31,286 nt of DNA from a virus. The notes below the pieces were generated by a model. That model was not told the DNA's origin, ran no database searches, and saw only the letters and a program-made list of their open reading frames with translations. The stretch is from IMG/VR virus record IMGVR_UViG_3300044634_000484, positions 1-31,286 of that record; one strand, given 5' to 3'. Positions 20,760-29,248 of this stretch are shown in pieces (the first letter of the stretch is position 1; the number at the start of each line of letters is the position of its first letter). The translations under genes and the position numbers were made by a program.

Positions 20760-21095
20760 GGAATTGAAGTAGGAAAAATTGCGGTCATATTTGACGATGA
20801 CCCACGCCTTGCCGCAGTCTGGAAGGGTGAGATTAGGGAAACAAGAGCGCTTGAAAACCCTTTTCCATTTTCAAGTGGTGGCTCAGACGGCGGAGGCCCA
20901 GGACCATCTTTTCCTCCAAATGTTAAAAGGCCACAGCTTTCAGACATAGTGTTTAAAGGATTTGAAACTTATGATGATTCTTCTAAAACACAAAGAGTAA
21001 GAGCAAAATTTAGAATTTATAATTCAAGTGATGAGGAAATAGATGGATTCCTTTATACGTTAACAATGTCAGATACACAGGGGGGAAGATCATGA
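20757..21095 (+). CDS. Small tail protein of unknown function (probably leaderless)
   Basis: This 112-residue protein has an N-terminal region (MGIEVGKIAVIFDDDPRLAAV), a flexible Gly/Pro/Ser stretch at about residues 40-60, then a beta-rich C-terminus (QRVRAKFRIYNSSDEEIDGFLYTLTMSD). I do not recognise the family. It lies between the tail hub and a baseplate-like protein and overlaps the latter by four bases (ATGA), so it is probably a minor tail component. The start has no Shine-Dalgarno and sits at the predicted transcription start of the promoter at 20742-20750. Reinitiation from the gene 23 bases upstream is an alternative. Confidence 0.65.
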   Translation: MGIEVGKIAVIFDDDPRLAAVWKGEIRETRALENPFPFSSGGSDGGGPGPSFPPNVKRPQLSDIVFKGFETYDDSSKTQRVRAKFRIYNSSDEEIDGFLYTLTMSDTQGGRS

Positions 21096-21958
21096 TAACT
21101 AAATTTGGTAAACGATTTTTAACCAATTTTGTTGCAGGCAATTCAACTTTTGATTCAAAGCAAATGGCATTAGGTATTGCAACTGGATCATCTCTTGAGT
21201 ACCCTTTGTCCGATACAAACTCAAGATTAGGATTTGAATTTTATAGAGTTCCAATTAGACAGGGCGGAATAGATGTAGACACATCCGTATCACCACCCAA
21301 ATATACAGTTATCTATTCTGCTACAATTCCTACAAATATTGCAGGTAAGATTAATGAGATAGGAATATACTCAGGAGAATCTTATACGAGAAATTTATAC
21401 GATAGCAAGTTTATATCTAACTTTGAGTTGCCATACAAATGGAACCCTGAGCCAGCATTAGATCAAACCAATTATAGAATTGGAGACAGCTCGCTGATAT
21501 TTGGTTCAAATGCGGCGGCTGCTAGAGAGTACACCTATGAACTTGGAAGCCTAGATGTATCTGGATATGATCCATCAGATACATTATGTTTTTCATACAA
21601 GGCAAATGATGCAAACCTATCATCATTAAAGGTTAGACTGTATAGCTCAGACACTGATTATATGCAGTTTACATTTACTGGACATTCAGTCGGATATAAT
21701 ATTAAAAGTTTAAACATGTCTGCTGGAGTATCAGTAGGAACATTTAATCCACAAAGTGTTGTTAAGTTAGGTATTGTTGTTACTCCAACATCTGCTCAAA
21801 CATATGTATCTATGGATGGCTTAAGAATTAATGATGAAGATACGTTTGATCCAGCATATGGATTAATTGCTAGATCTATATTAGATTCAACTCTGATCAA
21901 AGTAAATGGAAGAGAAGCAGCAATAGAATTTAAACTAGACCTATCGTTCGGAGTTTAG
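21092..21958 (+). CDS. Baseplate/minor tail protein
   Basis: A 288-residue protein with an ATGA-overlap start. The N-terminus (MITKFGKRFLTNFVAGNSTF..KQMALGIATG) and 'YTVIYSATIPTNIAGKINEIGIYSG' at about residues 70-95 resemble proteins at the base of phage tail fibres. The middle (about 120-260, SLDVSGYDPSDTLCFSYKAND...LKVRLYSSDTDYMQFTF) looks like a jelly-roll or lectin-like domain. It probably links the hub to the fibres encoded downstream. It ends one base before the GTG start of the next gene. Confidence 0.55.
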   Translation: MITKFGKRFLTNFVAGNSTFDSKQMALGIATGSSLEYPLSDTNSRLGFEFYRVPIRQGGIDVDTSVSPPKYTVIYSATIPTNIAGKINEIGIYSGESYTRNLYDSKFISNFELPYKWNPEPALDQTNYRIGDSSLIFGSNAAAAREYTYELGSLDVSGYDPSDTLCFSYKANDANLSSLKVRLYSSDTDYMQFTFTGHSVGYNIKSLNMSAGVSVGTFNPQSVVKLGIVVTPTSAQTYVSMDGLRINDEDTFDPAYGLIARSILDSTLIKVNGREAAIEFKLDLSFGV

Positions 21959-21959
21959 T

Positions 21960-24900
21960 GTGTCAGAACAATATCCAGATTTAGGAATTAGCCAAAGCCA
22001 AGACGGAGACTATTGGGATATAGTTGTTTCTGATCTGGATTTTGAAACAGACTATTCACTGCAAGTAGCCTGGTCTTATTTAGATAAAACAAAAGGTGCA
22101 AGCGAATATTCGGATAGATACAATTTCACAACACCTCAACAGGAAGGCCTACTCGCTCCTAAATTTGTATTATCTGACCTTTATGCAATCAACTCAATAC
22201 TTTATATTAACTGGAACGGCAAAGACTCTAGCGGCGCAGAGTATTCAGAATCAATTTTAAAGCAGGTAAACATTTGGATCAAAGGCGGAGACTTTGGAAC
22301 AGAGTTTGTTCAATACGCAACTTCTTTTGCAAAATCTGGTCTCATACAAATTAATGCTACACAAAAAACAACATACTGTGTAAAACTTCAAGCCGAATCA
22401 AAAAATGGAGATTTTTCACTTTTCTCAAATGAATTCTGCGTAACAATGTTGAAGCAGCCAAAGGCTGTGTATGATGTAAGACATACATGGGATAAGGTAG
22501 GAAACCTATCTGTATTCTGGAAGTTTGATCCAACACTTAAAGATGCAACAAATGATAACACTATGGCAGATCAATTTGGATTACAGATGCTTGATGAAAC
22601 AAATGATGTTGACGGCACCTGGTGGACAGCTGTAGAAAAAGATAAAATACCTCCATTAGAACAAAAAATAACAATATCTGCAAACGATTTACAAAAAGTG
22701 TTTGGTAACGTTACAGCATTTCAAACAGACTATGCCAGCTTTATTTATGTTAGAGATAAAAATTTACAGACGAGCCTTGTAACTGGCTATGCCTTAACAA
22801 AGTACTCTGATCCACTTACCGCTCCAGTTATTTCAGTAATAAAGGGTCCTTTATCTTACAATGTTTCATTTACCAATGACTCAGAATTTGATAGGATATA
22901 TATTGAAGACAGTATTGACAGTGGTGTTACTTGGGTAGACAGAGGCTCTTCTTCTTCAAACCCAGTTTATGTTTCATCTGGAAACTCTGCGCCAAGACAA
23001 GTACGTGCAAGATTTTCTAAGATACGCGGTGGTCTTACTGGGTATAGTAATATTGTTAGTGTAACGCCAGACCCATTAGTTTCTTTTAATGATCAGGCAC
23101 CAAATAAACCTACATCTTTTTCTGGAGTTGGATCTGTAGATAGCAGCGGAGTTATAGGATTTAATGGAGTTATTAACTTTACATGGACTCCAGATGTATC
23201 CTCTTCAAACGTAAGAGGTTATAGGATTAAGTTTAGGCCGTATAAAGCAGCCGCACCTTTTGAAGAATTTTCTTATGTTGACTCTCCAGGAACTGGAACA
23301 AAGTATAGGCTGGCTGGATTAGCAGTTGGGACTACCTATGAAATTGCTGTAGGATCTTTTAATGAATTTAATAAAGAATCAATTTCTTATACTAGCGGAA
23401 CAAACGTACTTGTTCCTGGAACCCCATTTATTGGTACAAATGTAACTACAACTGGTTACTTTGAAGCATTTCCAGGATCGGGAAACACAAGCAATGCCTT
23501 TAGGTTTGGGTATGGAGTTGAATCTGGTAAGCGTGGCATAACATTTAATCCAAATAATTATTGGTACATTGATTCAGATGCATCAGCACTATTTAAACTT
23601 GGCGGAGACAATGAAAATTATATTCAATGGAATGGGCAAACATTTATTGTACAGGGTGACCTAAGAGCAAAGAAAGGAAATTTTTCTGGCAGCGTTGAAA
23701 TAATTTCTGGTGGTTCATTATTTAGCGGGGTAATGAATCAAAACCAGTCTGGCATTACTGGAGCTGGTTTTATATTAAACAACACTGGATTAAAATTTAG
23801 CTCATCGACAATTCCAGATATAACAACTATAAGCGGAACTACTGGAAGGTTTATTACCTCAAGTGCAGAAATAGGTGGTTGGAATGTAGGAACAAGCACT
23901 ATATCTTCTTCTGGAATGACTTTAACTTCGGGTTCTACACCTGGGGCAACTTCTATCATAGCAGGAAATGCGGGCGGATACGTTGGAATAAAGCCAAAAG
24001 GAAATGATGGTTCGGATATTGTTTTATGGGCAGGTAACACTGCATCTCCAACGGCAAATAATGCAGCAAGCGGTCAAGCTGGATTTCAAGTAAATGCTAA
24101 TGGTCAAATGCGAGCAACTGGCGCAATTATATCTGGAGTTGTAAGTTTAGAATCTGGATCCTCTTTGGGAGGCCTAGTCCCAGATTCTTCTAAGGTTTAC
24201 TATTCAGGAACTACCCCCGTAGTTCCAGCTGGTGGTCACAAGCAAGGAGATTCTTGGGTAGATACTGCAAACGGAAATCAGCTAAAAATTTGGAGTGGAA
24301 CGGCATGGGTGGTAACACAAGATTCTGCGGCTGCGATAGCAGTTGCAAATCAAAAAACTAAAACAACATATGGACCAACACAGCCAACAAATTCAATTTT
24401 AGGTGATGTCTGGTACGATACAAATACTGGAATTAATCATTTTAAAGTTTATAATGGCACCCAATTTGTAAGAATGAAGGACTCTGATATAACTGCAGCA
24501 GATATAAAAGCAGCAAGCGCTCTTACTGAAGCAGAAAAAAAATCAACAACAACATCTTCAGATACTGCTCCATCATCTCCCAAAGCTGGTGATATTTGGT
24601 TTGACATCAATTTTAATTATTTTAAAGTGTGGAGTACTACTGTAACACCAGCAGCCTGGGTTAGATTAAAAGATGGAGATCTATCGCAGGCTCAAACTAA
24701 TATAACTGCAATCAATGAAAAAGCAGACAATGCTTTGGCAAAAGTAGTTAAATTTGGTGAAGATGGAAGCTTAGCTTCAAATCTAACGGTAAAGTTTAAC
24801 TCACCCACACCAGGATCTATAAACTCCCAATACCAGATTGGCCAAACTATATTTGCAAAAAGTACATATTCAAGTGATGTGCCAGGATATTTTTTAGGCT

Positions 24901-25616
24901 GGGAAACAGGACCTGGAGGAGCAATCTATCCTGCATTCAATGTAGGTAATAATTTAGCTTATCTTAAATATTCAAATTCTACCCAGACACTCGAAGTAAG
25001 AGGAACAATTAAAGCCACAGCAGGAGACTTTCTGGGAGATGTAAAAGCTGGTGGGGGAGCAATAACAATAGGTCTTAATGGAATATCTGCTGCAGGATTT
25101 TCAATAAATACATCTGGAGCAGCTACATTTACAAGCGGAACGTTTGCTGGAAATATAACTTCTACTGGAACAATAACAGGTGGCACTATAACTGGATCTA
25201 ATATATCGACATCTGGAAACTTTAACGGATCCCTGAGAATGAATTCATCAAACAATCAATTAGAATGGCTTGGAACTAACGCCGTTGTTATTGGAAGAGC
25301 ATTTGTGTATGCAGGAAATCAAACGATTATTGCTTCAGGTGCTGGCGGAGATTATTCTGCTTTCCCATCTTCTGCTGGAATGGTAAGTCTTTCACCTTCA
25401 TCAGTTTCTCTTCAGGTAACTAATGCAGCAGGTAATAGCATTGGAGGGCTGACAATAGATTCATCTTATGCTACATTTAATTCTTTGTATGTAAAAAATC
25501 TTGCTTCTGCAGTTCTTACTGAGCCAGTTTTTAGAAATATAAGTATGGGTACTGATCCTAAACTAGCATCGGCTGCAGATGGCATCCGTGGCGACATATA
25601 TATTCAGTTCGCATAG
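21960..25616 (+). CDS. Large tail fibre protein with FN3 domains and GDxW repeats
   Basis: This 1218-residue protein starts at GTG 21960, just after the previous stop. The first 380 residues are beta-sandwich segments including FN3-like ones. A clear FN3 domain lies at about 384-488 (FTWTPDVSSSNVRGYRIKFRP...GLAVGTTYEIAVGSFNEF). Three repeats of the type GDxWxDxNxxxxKVWxGTxWV begin at about residues 747, 800 and 866; such repeats are seen in phage fibres and resemble small carbohydrate-binding folds. A short helix follows (AQTNITAINEKADNALAKV, about 911-929). The C-terminal part has Gly/Thr/Ile-rich strands (GTITGGTITGSNIS, about 1076-1089) suggesting a trimeric beta-helix. It is likely a receptor-binding or fibre shaft protein. 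Confidence 0.75.
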   Translation: MSEQYPDLGISQSQDGDYWDIVVSDLDFETDYSLQVAWSYLDKTKGASEYSDRYNFTTPQQEGLLAPKFVLSDLYAINSILYINWNGKDSSGAEYSESILKQVNIWIKGGDFGTEFVQYATSFAKSGLIQINATQKTTYCVKLQAESKNGDFSLFSNEFCVTMLKQPKAVYDVRHTWDKVGNLSVFWKFDPTLKDATNDNTMADQFGLQMLDETNDVDGTWWTAVEKDKIPPLEQKITISANDLQKVFGNVTAFQTDYASFIYVRDKNLQTSLVTGYALTKYSDPLTAPVISVIKGPLSYNVSFTNDSEFDRIYIEDSIDSGVTWVDRGSSSSNPVYVSSGNSAPRQVRARFSKIRGGLTGYSNIVSVTPDPLVSFNDQAPNKPTSFSGVGSVDSSGVIGFNGVINFTWTPDVSSSNVRGYRIKFRPYKAAAPFEEFSYVDSPGTGTKYRLAGLAVGTTYEIAVGSFNEFNKESISYTSGTNVLVPGTPFIGTNVTTTGYFEAFPGSGNTSNAFRFGYGVESGKRGITFNPNNYWYIDSDASALFKLGGDNENYIQWNGQTFIVQGDLRAKKGNFSGSVEIISGGSLFSGVMNQNQSGITGAGFILNNTGLKFSSSTIPDITTISGTTGRFITSSAEIGGWNVGTSTISSSGMTLTSGSTPGATSIIAGNAGGYVGIKPKGNDGSDIVLWAGNTASPTANNAASGQAGFQVNANGQMRATGAIISGVVSLESGSSLGGLVPDSSKVYYSGTTPVVPAGGHKQGDSWVDTANGNQLKIWSGTAWVVTQDSAAAIAVANQKTKTTYGPTQPTNSILGDVWYDTNTGINHFKVYNGTQFVRMKDSDITAADIKAASALTEAEKKSTTTSSDTAPSSPKAGDIWFDINFNYFKVWSTTVTPAAWVRLKDGDLSQAQTNITAINEKADNALAKVVKFGEDGSLASNLTVKFNSPTPGSINSQYQIGQTIFAKSTYSSDVPGYFLGWETGPGGAIYPAFNVGNNLAYLKYSNSTQTLEVRGTIKATAGDFLGDVKAGGGAITIGLNGISAAGFSINTSGAATFTSGTFAGNITSTGTITGGTITGSNISTSGNFNGSLRMNSSNNQLEWLGTNAVVIGRAFVYAGNQTIIASGAGGDYSAFPSSAGMVSLSPSSVSLQVTNAAGNSIGGLTIDSSYATFNSLYVKNLASAVLTEPVFRNISMGTDPKLASAADGIRGDIYIQFA
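24199..24690 (+). repeat. Three GDxW-type domain repeats in the fibre gene
   Basis: Diverged protein repeats at 24199-24322, 24358-24490 and 24556-24690. Each starts with a short P/T-rich linker and has the core GDSWVDT, GDVWYDT or GDIWFDI followed by an aromatic strand. They are recognisable only in translation. Confidence 0.7.
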
Positions 25617-25624
25617 GATAATAG

Positions 25625-28600
25625 ATGTCAGACATTTTTATTAAAAGCACTACGGGCTCTGGTGGTTGGAAAAAAATAACTAATCTTTTTGTTAAGAGTA
25701 CTACTGGATCTGGTGGATGGAAGGCGGCAGCTGGCGTATGGATTAAAAATACCACTCAGTGGCTTAAGGTTTGGCCCCTGTCAGGAATTTTTGCTACAAG
25801 AGTTCCATATATTGGATACCTTGCATCAGATGCATATGCAGGAAGAATGCCTAATTCCACTTATCCAGTAATTAGAATAGGCGACTCCTATTTTGGAAAT
25901 AATGCTGACTGGGATTTAAATGGATGGAATGTATCATCATATACATACAGATGGAAACTTTACGATCAGAATGGTACAGATTTATTAACAACCTTAAGAA
26001 GCGGAACAACTTGGTCTGTTGTAGCACCAAACTCTACAGGTAGTGGACAAGATCAATTACCATATGCAATATGGACATCAACCAACTCAGCAAATGCGGA
26101 TGAGCAATATTTAGCATTTGAAGTTACAGCAAACAATTCATCCAACTCTCAATACAATGGTGTGTCTTTTTCAACAAGAGTAAAAGTTATTAGAGAAAGT
26201 CCTATAAATTTAACAGCAAGCTTAAGTACAAATAGCCCGTCAGTTGGAACACCAATAACATATTCATCAACATGGGAAGCTGGAGAAGCATACAAACCAC
26301 GTAGCACGTTTGTACAATGGCATAGAAATTCAACAAACACAACAGTCGGCGGAACTTTTCTTGCAAATGGAGCATCTTACACTCCAGTAGAAGCAGACAA
26401 TGGTAAATATTTATATGTTACAGAAACAAGACAGAACTCTGGAACAGATTATGATCTGGGTATGGCAACTGGTGTTGAAGTCTCAGTAGTGACTACTAAT
26501 GTAGTTGCCTCAGCTCCAAGTACATTTACATATTCATTGACAAATGTAAGCTCTGTAACTACGCCTTCTGCGCCTACACAAACTAGAGTTTCTTCCACAT
26601 CAAACACCGTTCTTGTTGAAATGGCTGCATCTTTTCCTTCTGATACTGAGTCCTATGATCTTTTGAGTTATGGTGCTGGATCTAATACGGGGGGAACGAT
26701 ATCTGCACCAATTACTCAAGCAGTAACAACATTAAATCAATATAATTCTTCAGGAAATTTTGTTCCTACTGGAGGTACATCTGATGCGATTTTAAGCATA
26801 TCTCCTTCTGCTTCAAGCTCTTCAATAAGCACATTTACTAAAGCATATGGAAAATCAAGATTAATAAATGTTAACGTAAGCACAACGTCTGGAGCGCAGA
26901 GCTGGGCTGTAAGCTGGAACTTGTCTGGAGCATCAGGAGGAAATGGCACATACATATCAAACACAAATTCAATGCCACTTACCATTACAGTAGGTGGAGC
27001 CTCTAATCCAACTGTATCTATAAATAGCGTAACGGCATACTCTGGATTAAATCAGACGGGAGCTACTAGAGCTGGGACTGCAGGCTCACCAACCTCCTTG
27101 TCTTCTATAGCAAAGCCAACTTCAACATCCTCAACTTCTTCTTTAAGCTATACTTACTATGCAAATAATCAGTTAGCATTAGCTAAAAGAAGAGTTACCC
27201 TCCCAAGCAATTTTACTAATAATACAAATGTTTATATATCAACAAATGGTTTTATTGGAATAGGAACTAGTACGTCAACAGGATCAACTCCACCAATAAC
27301 TGGAGTATTTTTAACACCTATAATGAGAGACCAGAGGCAAACTTTCCTATATCATTATTCAGACTCTACAAATTTTTATATAAGATGGAAAGGCGCTGAT
27401 TGGCAAGATGCTACAAAAATATCAGAATATCAAGCAAAATTTTATTATGACTCAAACATAGTTGATGTTAATTTTATTAGTAACGGGGTAGATTCTTACA
27501 GCACTAATGCTGTTTATAATAATAATGTTGTTACGCAAACATGGGCTGAATCTACATTGCAAACATCAGACAACTTTGCAGTAGCAGGAATGACTAGAAA
27601 TACTAGCAGAGATGGAGTAGATGATAACTTTACTTTAATTACAGCAATAAAGCCAGTCGTTGCTCCAACAATACTTACAGCTCCAGTTGTAACACCTAGC
27701 ACTGGAACACAGGGAGTTACAACATACACAACTACTGATGGAACATGGACTAACTCTCCAACTTCTTTTACATATCAGTGGAGATACTTTGATCAAGGAA
27801 GCGTTTACCCAGCTGCACCAGCAAGTATTGTATCTCCATTTACAAGCACAGGACAAACATACAGGCCTCCAGCAAACTACAGAACCCTATATGGGTCCGC
27901 TTTGTATTGTGACGTAGTGGCAACTAACTCAGGTGGATCATCAACTGCCTCACGTTCTGCTGCAGTTTCTGTCAATGCAGCAGCTGGTCCGTTCTTCCCA
28001 CCATTCTTCCCACCGTTCTTCCCACCGTTCTTCCCACCGTTCTTCCCATCACTTCCAACGCAGGTTACAGGAGTAACTTGTTCTACAACTAGATCAGACG
28101 GAGTAGAGATATCTTGGACTGAGGTAAGTGGCGCAACTGGATATGATATTTGGTATGGCGGAGTACCATCAGCAAGCGACACCCCAGATCACACCGTTGG
28201 AGCAATAATAACTACAGTATGGACTGGAGCCCCAGTAGGCACAAACAACTACTACGTTCGTGCAAAAAATAGTGTTGGCAACGGAGCTTGGTCTAGCCCT
28301 GGAGTATCTGGAACAAGAGTTGCAGTCGGCCCATTCTTCCCACCGTTCTTCCCACCATTCTTCCCACCGTTCTTCCCGCCGTTCTTCCCGTTCTTCCCAC
28401 CATTCTTCCCACCGTTCTTCCCACCGTTCTTCCCACCGTTCTTCCCATCAGCCCCAACAATTTCTAGTATTACAGCTAGTAACATAATTAGAACTGGAGC
28501 AGTTATAACCTGGACTTCTACTGGTCAGGCTTCATATTCTATTGCAACCTCTCCTTCCACAGCTCTTAATGGAGCCACTGGTGGTTCCACCGTTAGAAGT

Positions 28601-28717
28601 AGACAAGTTACTGGAGCAACCCGTTTAACAGAATATACTGTTACGGTAACTGTTTACTCAGGGGCATCGCAAACTGGAACCTCAGCATCTGCCTCAACAA
28701 CCTTTACAACAACTTGA
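25625..28717 (+). CDS. Tail fibre/adhesin with Ig-like domains and FFPP linkers
   Basis: A 1030-residue protein with AGGA six bases before the ATG. The first 50 residues hold two copies of KSTTGSGGWK, then Ig-like domains (about 60-300). A region at about 530-630 (NVYISTNGFIGIGTSTS...FYIRWKGADW...EYQAKFYYDSNIVDVNFI) resembles nidogen-like adhesive domains. Another Ig-like domain follows, then a (FFPP) linker (27989-28051), an FN3 domain, a longer (FFPP) linker (28331-28450) and a final FN3-like domain. It ends in three tandem TGA codons. It probably displays binding domains on stiff hydrophobic-proline stalks. The exact ligand cannot be told. Confidence 0.75.
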   Translation: MSDIFIKSTTGSGGWKKITNLFVKSTTGSGGWKAAAGVWIKNTTQWLKVWPLSGIFATRVPYIGYLASDAYAGRMPNSTYPVIRIGDSYFGNNADWDLNGWNVSSYTYRWKLYDQNGTDLLTTLRSGTTWSVVAPNSTGSGQDQLPYAIWTSTNSANADEQYLAFEVTANNSSNSQYNGVSFSTRVKVIRESPINLTASLSTNSPSVGTPITYSSTWEAGEAYKPRSTFVQWHRNSTNTTVGGTFLANGASYTPVEADNGKYLYVTETRQNSGTDYDLGMATGVEVSVVTTNVVASAPSTFTYSLTNVSSVTTPSAPTQTRVSSTSNTVLVEMAASFPSDTESYDLLSYGAGSNTGGTISAPITQAVTTLNQYNSSGNFVPTGGTSDAILSISPSASSSSISTFTKAYGKSRLINVNVSTTSGAQSWAVSWNLSGASGGNGTYISNTNSMPLTITVGGASNPTVSINSVTAYSGLNQTGATRAGTAGSPTSLSSIAKPTSTSSTSSLSYTYYANNQLALAKRRVTLPSNFTNNTNVYISTNGFIGIGTSTSTGSTPPITGVFLTPIMRDQRQTFLYHYSDSTNFYIRWKGADWQDATKISEYQAKFYYDSNIVDVNFISNGVDSYSTNAVYNNNVVTQTWAESTLQTSDNFAVAGMTRNTSRDGVDDNFTLITAIKPVVAPTILTAPVVTPSTGTQGVTTYTTTDGTWTNSPTSFTYQWRYFDQGSVYPAAPASIVSPFTSTGQTYRPPANYRTLYGSALYCDVVATNSGGSSTASRSAAVSVNAAAGPFFPPFFPPFFPPFFPPFFPSLPTQVTGVTCSTTRSDGVEISWTEVSGATGYDIWYGGVPSASDTPDHTVGAIITTVWTGAPVGTNNYYVRAKNSVGNGAWSSPGVSGTRVAVGPFFPPFFPPFFPPFFPPFFPFFPPFFPPFFPPFFPPFFPSAPTISSITASNIIRTGAVITWTSTGQASYSIATSPSTALNGATGGSTVRSRQVTGATRLTEYTVTVTVYSGASQTGTSASASTTFTTT
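25643..25723 (+). repeat. Tandem KSTTGSGGWK motif
   Basis: Two identical 10-residue motifs (25643-25672 and 25694-25723) start the fibre protein and are followed by a looser third copy (IKNTTQWLKVW). Codons differ mostly at third positions, so the repeat is maintained at the protein level. Confidence 0.8.
27989..28051 (+). repeat. FFPP repeat linker 1
   Basis: A 12-base unit (TTCTTCCCACCG and one-base variants) encodes GPFFPPFFPP... with four FFPP units and a final FFPS. It joins an Ig-like domain to an FN3 domain. Confidence 0.95.
28331..28450 (+). repeat. FFPP repeat linker 2, doubled
   Basis: Ten units of the same 12-base repeat, with a 3-base deletion after the fifth (FFP in place of FFPP). 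This gives two five-unit blocks joined head to tail, ending in FFPS as in linker 1. Confidence 0.95.
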
Positions 28718-28771
28718 TGATGAACGTTATTCCCACCGTTACTCACACCGTTCTTCCTGTCGCGGCGGTAA
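28718..28771 (+). pseudogene. In-frame remnant of an FFPP linker after the stop
   Basis: After two further TGA codons (28718-28723), the same frame reads TLFPPLLTPFFLSRR and stops at TAA 28769-28771. The bases match the FFPP unit with a few substitutions (for example CGTTATTCCCACCG). It is non-coding relative to the gene and looks like a decayed linker. Confidence 0.7.
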
Positions 28772-28798
28772 GATGTATTAAATAGTAATATGATACTA

Positions 28799-28836
28799 TT
28801 GACTAATATAACCTAAATGGTATAATAAACGAGGAG
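28799..28836 (+). promoter_or_regulatory. Promoter and RBS for the small coiled-coil genes
   Basis: TTGACT (28799-28804), 16 bases, TATAAT (28821-28826) with TG at 28818-28819 make a strong extended -10 promoter. GAGGAGG at about 28830-28836 is the ribosome binding site for the ATG at 28843. Confidence 0.75.
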
Positions 28837-28842
28837 GAAAAA

Positions 28843-29067
28843 ATGACCACATTAAAAAAAGAAGACAAGATTCAAATTATTGAAGCAAGACTAAAGGCTA
28901 TAGAATATAAAAAATATAGCCTTGGAATAGATCTTGTTGTTGAAAACAATAAAAGCGAACCATTAGAAGAAGCTGTTACAAATTTAACTAATGCTATTGA
29001 TGAATGTAATAATCAACTGGATGTTCTAAACTCAGAACTTGCAGAAGTAAATGAGCTAGCCGAGTAG
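28843..29067 (+). CDS. Small coiled-coil protein
   Basis: A 74-residue acidic protein (IQIIEARLKAIEYKKYSLGID...LEEAVTNLTNAIDECNNQLDVLNSELAEVNEL) with heptad-like hydrophobic spacing through most of its length. No signal or membrane segment is visible and the family is not recognised. It opens a three-gene unit after the fibre genes, with its own promoter and a strong Shine-Dalgarno. Fibre assembly or a structural role is possible but not shown. Confidence 0.65.
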   Translation: MTTLKKEDKIQIIEARLKAIEYKKYSLGIDLVVENNKSEPLEEAVTNLTNAIDECNNQLDVLNSELAEVNELAE

Positions 29068-29073
29068 GTAAAA

Positions 29074-29247
29074 ATGGAAAAATTAGAATTAATTGTTAAT
29101 GCCCTGCAAGAAAGAATTGGGCAACTAGTTTCTGGATATGAGACTCAGATCGCAGTATTAAGGGCGGAACTAACAGAATTAATGAATGCACAGCAGGAAA
29201 AAGAAAGCTATGCTAAATCAATTGATTCTAAGTTAGAGGAGGCATAA
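29074..29247 (+). CDS. Very small coiled-coil protein, 57 residues
   Basis: ATG 29074 to TAA 29245-29247 encodes MEKLELIVNALQERIGQLV followed by SGYETQIAVLRAELTELMN and a charged end (KSIDSKLEEA). Hydrophobic residues follow heptad spacing, so it is probably a coiled coil like its upstream neighbour. It starts six bases after that neighbour's stop and ends one base before the next start, whose Shine-Dalgarno (GAGGAGG) lies in this gene's last codons. Its own ribosome site is weak, so translational coupling is likely. The family is unknown. Confidence 0.65.
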   Translation: MEKLELIVNALQERIGQLVSGYETQIAVLRAELTELMNAQQEKESYAKSIDSKLEEA

Positions 29248-29248
29248 A

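Noticed and set aside
25615-25625. GATAAT just before the fibre ATG as a leaderless promoter.
   Set aside because: It lies only two bases from the ATG, and AGGA at a good distance explains the start as an ordinary ribosome site.
27989-28450. Short regular DNA repeats that might suggest a CRISPR array.
   Set aside because: The 12-base units are adjacent without spacers and encode an in-frame protein linker.
27877-28485. Minus-strand open frames with NGGK repeats opposite the fibre linkers.
   Set aside because: They are the antisense reading of the FFPP repeat, with no ribosome site and no independent support.
25625-28771. A diversity-generating retroelement acting on the fibre gene.
   Set aside because: No reverse transcriptase gene is present in the window and no template/variable repeat pair with adenine-biased change is visible.
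28715-28771. TGA read as an amino acid (altered code), so that the fibre continues past the three TGA codons.
   Set aside because: TGA ends other genes in normal overlaps (17419, 21095, 30570), and TAG and TAA also serve as stops, so there is no sign of recoding.
28740-28772. A terminator hairpin in the post-stop fibre remnant (ACCG...CGGT).
   Set aside because: Only four base pairs form and no T tract follows.
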